A stretch of 13,549 nt of DNA, taken from Tannerellaceae bacterium (GTDB lineage Bacteria > Bacteroidota > Bacteroidia > Bacteroidales > Tannerellaceae). Location: the NCBI GenBank assembly GCA_031267205.1, contig JAIRZN010000177.1:1-13549 (forward strand), read 5' to 3'. The notes under the pieces are model-generated. The model did not search any database, was not told where the DNA came from, and worked only from the letters and a program-made list of their open reading frames with translations. Shown here piece by piece: positions 6,605 through 12,443 of the stretch (positions are counted from its first letter, which is position 1; every line of letters begins with the position of its first letter). The translations under genes were made by a program, and so were the position numbers.

Positions 6605-7615
6605 ATGAAAAGATTATCAATTGTATTTGTTTTCATGGTCCTGCTGGCGGCTTCCGCGTGTAATAAGACGCCGGACGGCAAGTCTTACGCCATCAGCGGC
6701 GAGATTAATGTGGAATCCGGGATTATATACCTCCAGGAATTTCACAATAAGATGTTCGCCATAATCGACTCCGCCGTAATCGAAAACGGCAAGTTTGCTT
6801 TTGCCGGAACTCTGGCGCGCCCCGACCTGTTCGGCCTCACCATCGACAGGGAAGAAACATTCAGCCCGTACTACATTTTCCTGGAAAATAGTCCGGTCAA
6901 GGTTAAGATCGACACGCAAAACACTCAAAGCGCCGAAATCACAGGCTCGTCCGTTAACGATCTATACGTCGCCTATCTGCAATCGGCGAGTGAGGCGGGC
7001 GACGCCTTCAGGATAGATACCTTTATCGCCGCGCACCCGTCTTCCATCGTTTCGGCATACGTCCTGTACCGCGATTTCTCCTACCGGCTGAGCAGGGAAG
7101 AGATAGACGCCAACGTCTTGAGGCTCGACGCATCGCTGCACGACACACAGTACGTCAAGGTGCTGAACGAACTTAGCGCCGTGCTCGAAACCGTAGCCAT
7201 CGGCAAACATGCGCCTGCCTTCGCGCTCCCCGATACTGAAGGTAAGACGGTCAGCCTGTCCGATCGCTTGGGAAAAGGCTACGTGCTGCTCGACTTCTGG
7301 GCTTCGTGGTGCGGCCCCTGTCGTAGGGAGAATCCCAATATTGTAAAGACTTACAACGAATATAAGGACAAAGGCTTCGACGTATTCTCCGTCTCTTTGG
7401 ACAAGGAGAAAGACGCCTGGATAAAAGGAATAGCTGACGACAACCTGACATGGACGCACGTCTCCGACATACTGTTCTGGGACAGCGCGCCGGCCAAGCT
7501 TTACGGCGTGAGGGCGATACCGGCCAATTTCCTTATCGACAAAGACGGCGTCATCGTAGCCCGTAATCTTCGCGGCGAGGAGCTGGGTAAAACCCTGTCC
7601 GAGCTTTTGCAGTAA
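6605..7615 (+). CDS. TlpA-like thiol-disulfide oxidoreductase lipoprotein (DUF4369 N-domain)
   Basis: A 336-residue predicted lipoprotein: a hydrophobic signal (MKRLSIVFVFMVLLAASAC) with lipobox cysteine C19, so it should be anchored in the periplasm or outer membrane. Residues about 25-120 form a beta-rich DUF4369-type domain (YAISGEINVESGIIYLQEF). Residues about 198-336 are a thioredoxin-fold AhpC/TSA-TlpA domain (GKHAPAFALPDTEGKTVSLSD) with the active-site motif WCGPC (C236, C239) in DFWASWCGPCRRENP. The expected cis-proline is P306 (GVRAIPANFLID). The role is probably thiol reduction or oxidation of exported proteins; the partner is unknown. Such proteins are highly paralogous in Bacteroidota. 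It appears monocistronic, with its own promoter and a strong terminator. Confidence 0.9.
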   Translation: MKRLSIVFVFMVLLAASACNKTPDGKSYAISGEINVESGIIYLQEFHNKMFAIIDSAVIENGKFAFAGTLARPDLFGLTIDREETFSPYYIFLENSPVKVKIDTQNTQSAEITGSSVNDLYVAYLQSASEAGDAFRIDTFIAAHPSSIVSAYVLYRDFSYRLSREEIDANVLRLDASLHDTQYVKVLNELSAVLETVAIGKHAPAFALPDTEGKTVSLSDRLGKGYVLLDFWASWCGPCRRENPNIVKTYNEYKDKGFDVFSVSLDKEKDAWIKGIADDNLTWTHVSDILFWDSAPAKLYGVRAIPANFLIDKDGVIVARNLRGEELGKTLSELLQ

Positions 7616-7635
7616 TAGGAGGTAAAGTAATGACG

Positions 7636-7670
7636 AACCCGGCCGGTATTACCGAGAGCCGGGTTTTTTT
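7636..7670 (+). terminator. strong intrinsic terminator
   Basis: AACCCGGC (7636-7643) pairs with GCCGGGTT (7658-7665). An inner stem CGGT/ACCG (7644-7647 with 7651-7654) extends the helix. A run of seven T follows at 7664-7670. It ends the + strand lipoprotein transcript. Read on the - strand the hairpin lacks a T-tract, so it is not a good terminator for the converging HAD operon. Confidence 0.9.
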
Positions 7671-7685
7671 GTGTGCGGGCGGCGG

Positions 7686-8381
7686 TCACAGTATGTCCTT
7701 TATCTCGCCCAGCGAACCTACGGTATAAGTTGGGATAAAATTCCCCGCCGGCGGAAGGCGTTCGGGATTAAACCAGAGCTGCGCTATACCCGCGTTATGC
7801 GCGCCGGCGATGTCCGCCTCCCAACTATCGCCGATCATCAGAGCCTCGCTGCGGCGGGAGTTGGTATTCTTCAGCGCGAAGTCGAATATACCCCTGTGCG
7901 GCTTCTGTATGCAGGCATCTTCGGAAAGGACGACGCGGTCGAAATAAGGAGACAGCCCTGCGTTGTTCAATTTCTTAAACTGCACCTCCCTGAATCCGTT
8001 GGAAAGGATGAACATCCTGTAAGAAGGGCGGAGATATTCCAGCAAGTCCACCGCTCCGGGAATCAGGACGGTCTTCGTCGTAGTATACTCCAGGAAAACG
8101 CGGTTGAGCCTGACAGCCGATTCGGCATCCTCGATACCCGTTGGCGCGAGCACGTGCCGGAAGCGTTCGACGATAAGCGTTTTGCGGTCGATTTCATCAT
8201 TCCGGTACTGCCTCCACAGCTCCAGGTTATAAGGCATATAATAATTGAAAAATGCCTCGAAGGATTCGTAACACCGGTCGAAATGATAGTCGGTATAAAG
8301 TTCTTCAAGGCATTCCCTGTTATTGCTCCGGGTATCCCAGAGCGTATCGTCGAAGTCAAAAAACAAACGTTTGTAAGCCAT
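7686..8381 (-). CDS. yjjG: YjjG-like HAD family nucleotidase/phosphatase
   Basis: A 231-residue cytoplasmic HAD hydrolase. Motif I is FFDFDDTLWDT (nucleophile D9, acid/base D11), motif II is FILSNGF, motif III is the lysine in ACIQKPHRGIFDFAL, and motif IV is MIGDSWEADIAGAHNAGI. The FDFDDTLWDT text and the helical cap (YNLELWRQYRNDEID) fit the YjjG type, which dephosphorylates pyrimidine nucleotides including non-canonical ones. That substrate range is known for the E. coli protein and is inferred here. The start codon directly abuts the stop codon of the upstream gene (no spacer), so translation is very likely coupled. It is the last gene of a four-gene - strand operon. Confidence 0.88.
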   Translation of the reverse strand: MAYKRLFFDFDDTLWDTRSNNRECLEELYTDYHFDRCYESFEAFFNYYMPYNLELWRQYRNDEIDRKTLIVERFRHVLAPTGIEDAESAVRLNRVFLEYTTTKTVLIPGAVDLLEYLRPSYRMFILSNGFREVQFKKLNNAGLSPYFDRVVLSEDACIQKPHRGIFDFALKNTNSRRSEALMIGDSWEADIAGAHNAGIAQLWFNPERLPPAGNFIPTYTVGSLGEIKDIL

Positions 8382-9260
8382 TTACCCCACTTCAATCACC
8401 AAATACTTGCCTAAGCTCCAGAAAGCTCTTATGTCGATAATCCTGAACGTAAGATTCCTCTCCTCGTCCCTCGTAAACTCGTAAGAGCCTTCGGGATGGT
8501 TGGATTTAAGGCTTGCTTTTGTGGCGAACAAGGGTATCTCCGTGACCTCGCGAACGTCGATGGATATAAAATAATCGCGGTTGAAATCGCCCTGAAGCGC
8601 TTTAGACTTGGAGAATAGCCCGCCTCCCGTGAGTATTTTCTGATCCTTCAGCTCCTTTGCAGTGCCGAAGCAATAGTAGGCGGCATTGAGCGTTTTGTCC
8701 TGCTCCCTGAGCGTCTCAGCCTGGGTAGAGGCCGTTATCGACAAGCCTTCCATGTCTTCCGTAAGCGTAGCCACCTGTCGGTCTAACTCCTCGATGCGGA
8801 TGTCCTTCTTCGCAAGGTTTTCCTGAAGCTCCACGATCATAGTCGTCTTTTGATCAAGCTCCGAAGTCAGCCGGCTGATAGTTTTCTTGAGCGCTTCCGA
8901 CTGTATATTGCCCTTCTTAAGGCGTTCTTCGAGCAGGCGGAGCTGTTCCCTGTTATTTTTCAGCGTTTGGCCTATGAGTTGCATATTATCCCTGATGTGT
9001 TCACGGATGTTGGGCGTCAGCTCGCCGTGGCTTTGTTGCTGTACGTTGAGGTAATTTTCCGCGTCGCGGATAGACTGTATATCCGTCTCGATGTCATTCA
9101 ACGTAGATAGCATCTCGTTCATTTCGGAGACGTACCTGCTGTTTTCCAACCGGAGCGAATCATTGTCAGCTTTCATTTGTTTATACTCGGATGAGTTTTG
9201 CACGCAGGCCACCAGCATACTTACGCCGATACAAGCCAATAATACTTTTTTCATATACAT
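8382..9260 (-). CDS. coiled-coil lipoprotein, Cbp1-like (putative collagen-binding adhesin family)
   Basis: A 292-residue predicted lipoprotein: the signal KKVLLACIGVSMLVAC ends in a lipobox cysteine (about residue 19). From about 25 to 200 it is a long charged coiled coil with heptad-like leucines (LRLLEERLKKG, LKKTISRLTSELDQK). A C-terminal globular domain follows, opening with AAYYCFGTAKELKDQKIL, then FNRDYFISIDVREVTEIPL and ending FWSLGKYLVIEVG. This layout and the C-terminal wording recall the Cbp1 family named for a collagen-binding protein of Bacteroides fragilis. That link is from memory, and collagen binding is not shown here. The start may be the ATG at 9260 or at 9254 (M-Y-M-K-K). 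It lies 6 nt after rsmI and abuts the HAD gene. Confidence 0.7.
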   Translation of the reverse strand: MYMKKVLLACIGVSMLVACVQNSSEYKQMKADNDSLRLENSRYVSEMNEMLSTLNDIETDIQSIRDAENYLNVQQQSHGELTPNIREHIRDNMQLIGQTLKNNREQLRLLEERLKKGNIQSEALKKTISRLTSELDQKTTMIVELQENLAKKDIRIEELDRQVATLTEDMEGLSITASTQAETLREQDKTLNAAYYCFGTAKELKDQKILTGGGLFSKSKALQGDFNRDYFISIDVREVTEIPLFATKASLKSNHPEGSYEFTRDEERNLTFRIIDIRAFWSLGKYLVIEVG

Positions 9261-9266
9261 TTAATT

Positions 9267-9959
9267 TTAAATGGGTTCTTTTTTCCTTTTGGGGTTTCCT
9301 CCTACTACAATAACAAATTCGCCCCTCGGTTCGTTCGATGTGAAATGCATTAAAATTTCCTGCAATTCACCCCTGACCGTTTCCTCGTGCAACTTGGATA
9401 TTTCGCGCGAGACGGATGCCCGGCGGTCGTTGCCGAAGTACTCTGCCATCTGGGCGAGCGTCTTGGTCATACGTCTGGGCGATTCGTAAAAAACCAGCGT
9501 CCTTGTCTCCGTTGCAAGCTCTTTCAGGCGCGTTTGCCTGCCTTTCTTCTGCGGCAGGAAGCCTTCAAAGCAAAACGCATCGTCGGGCAATCCCGACACA
9601 ACCAAGGCGGGCACGAAGGCCGTAGCCCCAGGCAGGCATTCCACCTCCACGCCCTGCTTCACACATTCGCGTATCAGCAGGAAACCGGGGTCGGAGATCG
9701 ACGGCGTGCCGGCGTCGGAGACGAGCGCTACTTGTTCGCCGGCCTGTATGCGTGAAACGATTTGCTCCACGCTGCGGTGTTCGTTGAATTTATGGTGGGA
9801 TTGCATCCGGTTTTGAATGCCGTAATGCTTCAGCAAGACGGAAGTCGTCCGCGTATCCTCGGACAGGATGAGGTCGGCTTCCCTGAGGATACGGACGGCG
9901 CGGAAGGTGATGTCTTCCAGGTTCCCGACAGGCGTAGGCACTACAATCAGCTTAGACAT
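9267..9959 (-). CDS. rsmI: 16S rRNA (cytidine1402-2'-O)-methyltransferase
   Basis: A 230-residue SAM-dependent tetrapyrrole-methylase-fold enzyme that 2'-O-methylates C1402 in the decoding centre of 16S rRNA. Family motifs are VPTPVGNLEDITFRA (7-21), LSEDTRTTSVLLKHYGI (32-48), SDAGTPSISDPG (81-92, SAM-binding region), the LPGATAFVPALVVSGLP stretch (109-125) and FYESPRRM (157-164). The length matches the short form without the extra C-terminal domain found in some RsmI proteins. It is the second gene of the - strand operon, 15 nt after the preceding gene and 6 nt before the coiled-coil lipoprotein gene. Confidence 0.96.
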   Translation of the reverse strand: MSKLIVVPTPVGNLEDITFRAVRILREADLILSEDTRTTSVLLKHYGIQNRMQSHHKFNEHRSVEQIVSRIQAGEQVALVSDAGTPSISDPGFLLIRECVKQGVEVECLPGATAFVPALVVSGLPDDAFCFEGFLPQKKGRQTRLKELATETRTLVFYESPRRMTKTLAQMAEYFGNDRRASVSREISKLHEETVRGELQEILMHFTSNEPRGEFVIVVGGNPKRKKEPI

Positions 9960-9974
9960 CGGTCTGCGGCGAAC

Positions 9975-10568
9975 TTATCGGAAGCGCTTTTCCAGGAGTG
10001 CGAGGAAGCCGGCGACCTCAGTGTTTTTCATGTCCCAATCCTGGCTCCCATTCAGGTACGCGACCGATTCTTCATACGAGCGCATATCGTTAAGGTCGGA
10101 GATCACTTTGTTCATCTTGGCCTCGTCGCCGCTGAAGAGTTCCTGCCGGAAATGGAAGTGGTCGTTCAGGCTGAAGGCTTTGCGGAAATCCGCCAGGTTC
10201 TTCTTCTCCAGCGCATCGTTGAGCGAAACGGTCTGCTTCACCGTGACCGTGCTGTCGACCGGCGCGGGGGCTGGTGCGGGGGCAGGAGCGGGCTCTGCGG
10301 CAAGCTTATGTTCGCCGGCTTCGGCCATTGACTTCTGCAATAGCAGGGTCGATTCGATGATTTCCTGGTATTCCTGCATCTGCTTTTGGAAGACATCAAT
10401 CTGAAGCCCTTCAAGCACATGCAAGTCCCTGATTATCTTGTACGCCAAATCGAAGGTTTGACTGAAAAAGGCCAGCGTACATATTTCCATTTCACGCATA
10501 CCGGCCACTAATCCTTTCAATTCCGATATATCGGATATGAGTCCGTCTATTTTTTCTTTGTTTGTCAT
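9975..10568 (-). CDS. conserved hypothetical protein with Pro/Ala linker
   Basis: A 197-residue soluble protein with two helical parts. The N-terminal part (1-85) begins MTNKEKIDGLISDISELKGL and has coiled-coil character. A low-complexity AEPAPAPAPAPAPV linker (about 91-104) joins it to a C-terminal domain (about 113-197) with SLNDALEKKNLADFRKAFSLNDHFHFRQELFSGDEAKMNKVISDLN. The C-terminal domain is recognisable as conserved in Bacteroidales proteins of unknown function; I cannot name a domain. It is the promoter-proximal gene of the - strand operon with rsmI. The linker DNA is a GC-rich GCxGGxGC-type simple repeat, which could slip and vary in length. No export signal is visible. Confidence 0.75.
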   Translation of the reverse strand: MTNKEKIDGLISDISELKGLVAGMREMEICTLAFFSQTFDLAYKIIRDLHVLEGLQIDVFQKQMQEYQEIIESTLLLQKSMAEAGEHKLAAEPAPAPAPAPAPVDSTVTVKQTVSLNDALEKKNLADFRKAFSLNDHFHFRQELFSGDEAKMNKVISDLNDMRSYEESVAYLNGSQDWDMKNTEVAGFLALLEKRFR

Positions 10569-10596
10569 TGTGTTTGCCGTTAAATTATAATAAGTG

Positions 10597-10604
10597 CAAA
10601 TTTA
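10597..10604 (-). promoter_or_regulatory. -7 box of the rsmI operon
   Basis: On the - strand the sequence is TAAATTTG, a perfect TAnnTTTG box, placed 28 nt before the start codon at 10568. A TTG lies 15 nt upstream of it, closer than the usual spacing of 19, so the -33 element is weak. An AT-rich leader follows. Confidence 0.55.
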
Positions 10605-10721
10605 AAGGAATTTCCGATACAATGGATATATTTTGATTAATAACTTGAGTTTGACGTAAAAAACTCCCTTAACGGAGAGGCGCGCCGCCAAGTCTAAATG
10701 CCGGCAGGTATCCGCCCGCTT
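10605..10721. other. intergenic flank of the 21-bp array, no gene seen
   Basis: The left half is AT-rich and belongs to the promoter region of the - strand operon. At 10664-10677 CTCC and GGAG form a small hairpin around CTTAAC, similar in shape to the CCCCTTAGCGGG hairpins that close the 41-bp arrays. The right half (10678-10721) is GC-rich and leads into the tandem array. Confidence 0.4.
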
Positions 10722-11194
10722 GGCTACGGATTACGATCCGTTGGCTACGGATTACGATCCGCTGGTAACGGATTACAATCCGTTGGTAACGGATTACAAT
10801 CCGCTGGCTACGGATTACAATCCGCTGGTAACGGATTACGATCCGTTGGCTACGGATTACAATCCGTTGGTAACGGATTACAATCCGCTGGTAACGGATT
10901 ACAATCCGCTGGCTACGGATTACAATCCGCTGGTAACGGATTACAATCCGTTGGTAACGGATTACAATCCGTTGGTAACGGATTACAATCCGCTGGTAAC
11001 GGATTACAATCCGCTGGTAACGGATTACAATCCGTTGGTAACGGATTACAATCCGCTGGCTACGGATTACAATCCGCCGGCTACGGATTACAATCCGCTG
11101 GTAACGGATTACAATCCGCCGGCTACCGATTACAATCCGCCGGCTACGGATTACAATCCGTTGGCTACCGATTACAATCCGTTGGCTACCGATT
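10722..11194. repeat. tandem array of 22 palindromic 21-bp units
   Basis: Twenty-two full units (10722-11183) and a partial 23rd follow each other without gaps. The unit can be read as GG(TA or CT)AC, then GGATTAC, then A or G, then ATCCG and a two-base end of TT, CT or CC. Its core CGGATT-AC-AATCCG is an inverted repeat. When a TA-type unit ends in TT, the palindrome grows to AACGGATTACAATCCGTT. Variants are confined to a few positions: TA or CT at bases 3-4, G or C at base 7 (only units 20, 22 and 23), A or G at base 14 (G only in units 1, 2 and 6), and the last two bases. Because 21 is divisible by 3, three frames stay open across the array (7-residue repeats ATDYNPL, NGLQSVG and RIVIRYQ types). 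None has support as a gene. Confidence 0.95.
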
Positions 11195-11240
11195 TGTAGC
11201 GATTGCGAAAAATAAAAATACAAAAAGTCATCAAATATGT

Positions 11241-11269
11241 CTTGCGTATGTCAAAAAGATATATATTTG
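11241..11269 (+). promoter_or_regulatory. promoter of the porin-P-II-Amt operon
   Basis: TATATTTG (11262-11269) is a perfect TAnnTTTG box and CTTG (11241-11244) is a possible -33 element, with a 17-nt gap that is slightly short. Transcription would start near 11276, about 40 nt before the ATG at 11318. It lies 47 bp after the 21-bp array. No recognisable nitrogen-regulator site was identified. Confidence 0.5.
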
Positions 11270-11317
11270 CAGCGTATAAAAGCATAATTATAGTTTTACT
11301 AATTAAAACAAAGCAAA

Positions 11318-12028
11318 ATGGCAAAAAGATTTAGGTTTATCGAACGAATGATTGTCCTTGCGACGCTTGTGCTTACATCTTGCACGGCGATGGCGCAAAA
11401 AGGAGCGCAGGTGACGGTCGGGGCTGACTTGGTGAGCAGCTATGTATGGCGTGGAGTGTATCAGACGGGCGTATCCGTGCAGCCCGGACTGACGCTCTCC
11501 TGCAATGGGTTTTCCTTGGGGGCGTGGGGATCTACGGATTTCTCCACGGCTGCCAAGGAGTTTGATCTCGTCCTGGGCTTTGAAGCCGGAGGCTTCGGTA
11601 TCGGCCTGACGGACTACTGGTGGGCGGGCGAGGGTAATCCTTACGGGCATTACAGGGATGCCCATTTCCTTGAAGGCTCGGTGAGTTACACCTTTGGGGA
11701 ATCCTTCCCGCTAAGCCTTTCCTGGAATACGATGCTGGGATTGGACGGCGACAAGGATGCGGAAGGCAAGCGGCAGTACTCTACCTACATCGGCGCAGGC
11801 TATGACTTTAACGTCAACGGCGTAGCCTTCACCGCCGGAATAGGCCTTACGCCCTGGACGGGGATTTATCACAGGGCGGGAAGCGGAGGCTTCGACGTAG
11901 CGTCCGTATCCATCAAGGCGGCAAAAGGACTGAAGGTGACGGATTCCTTCACTCTCCCGATCTTCGTAGAGGCGATCGTCGCCCCTAACCAGGATAACGT
12001 TTTCCTCATACTCGGCATAAGTTTGTAA
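11318..12028 (+). CDS. outer-membrane beta-barrel protein, TorF-like putative porin
   Basis: A 236-residue exported protein. The N terminus has a signal peptide (MIVLATLVLTSCTAMAQ) with a plausible signal peptidase I site after AMA; the earlier LTSC could also be read as a lipobox. The mature part consists of alternating amphipathic strands. It starts with VTVGADLVSSYVWRGVYQTG, the start typical of TorF-type putative porins, and contains WGSTDFSTAAKEFDLVLGFEAGGFGIGLTDYWW. It ends with FLILGISL rather than a classical terminal aromatic residue. It probably forms a small outer-membrane channel. It is first in an operon with P-II and Amt, so a role in getting ammonium or another nitrogen source across the outer membrane is inferred. 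It could equally be a nitrogen-starvation protein with a different substrate. Confidence 0.75.
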   Translation: MAKRFRFIERMIVLATLVLTSCTAMAQKGAQVTVGADLVSSYVWRGVYQTGVSVQPGLTLSCNGFSLGAWGSTDFSTAAKEFDLVLGFEAGGFGIGLTDYWWAGEGNPYGHYRDAHFLEGSVSYTFGESFPLSLSWNTMLGLDGDKDAEGKRQYSTYIGAGYDFNVNGVAFTAGIGLTPWTGIYHRAGSGGFDVASVSIKAAKGLKVTDSFTLPIFVEAIVAPNQDNVFLILGISL

Positions 12029-12066
12029 CCGTTGCCGGTATATGTACAATTAAAAAATAAAAAGAA

Positions 12067-12423
12067 ATGAAGAAAATCGAAGCAATCATCAGGAGAATCA
12101 AGTTCGAGGATGTCAAAGAAGCTCTCCTCAACGCAGACATCGAATGGTTCTCTTACTACGATGTACGTGGAATAGGAAAGAGCAGGCAAGGACGCATATA
12201 CAGGGGAGTAGTCTACGACACGAGCAGCATCGAACGCATACTCATCTCCATCGTAGTGCGTGACAAGAATGTGGAAAAGACCGTCGACGCAATCCTCAAG
12301 GCCTCGCAGACAGGGGAGATAGGAGACGGCCGCATATTCATTATCCCTATACAGGATGCAGTACGCATCCGTACCGGCGAACGTGGCGACATAGCTCTCT
12401 ACAACGCGGAACTTGAAAAATAA
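12067..12423 (+). CDS. glnB: P-II family nitrogen regulatory protein
   Basis: A 118-residue P-II protein, a homotrimeric sensor of 2-oxoglutarate, ATP/ADP and nitrogen status that binds and closes Amt transporters. It starts MKKIEAIIRRIKFEDVKEAL, has a T-loop (about 37-55, GKSRQGRIYRGVVYDT) and the C-terminal signature IGDGRIFIIPIQDAVRIRTGERGD (85-108). By alignment from memory with E. coli GlnB, Y45 and Y50 match its Y46 and Y51, so the classic uridylylation tyrosine is present. Whether a uridylyltransferase exists is not visible. It lies 38 bp after the porin gene and 20 bp before amt. Because of the amt linkage it could equally be called glnK; the sequence does not decide. Confidence 0.94.
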   Translation: MKKIEAIIRRIKFEDVKEALLNADIEWFSYYDVRGIGKSRQGRIYRGVVYDTSSIERILISIVVRDKNVEKTVDAILKASQTGEIGDGRIFIIPIQDAVRIRTGERGDIALYNAELEK

Positions 12424-12443
12424 ACCCCATTAATCCTCAAAAC

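Noticed and set aside
7671..8414. A 247-residue + strand ORF opposite the HAD gene
   Set aside because: The - strand frame has all four HAD motifs, while the + strand product has no recognisable family. It is a shadow ORF, as are the long antisense ORFs opposite rfbD, prfC and the lipoprotein gene.
10722..11194. CRISPR array
   Set aside because: There are no unique spacers: units abut directly and differ only at a few positions. No cas genes are nearby.
10669..11223. Long ORFs across the 21-bp array as genes
   Set aside because: Three frames are open at once because 21 is divisible by 3 and the unit has no stops there. No flanking domain, signal peptide or convincing start supports any of them, so I report the array as a repeat.
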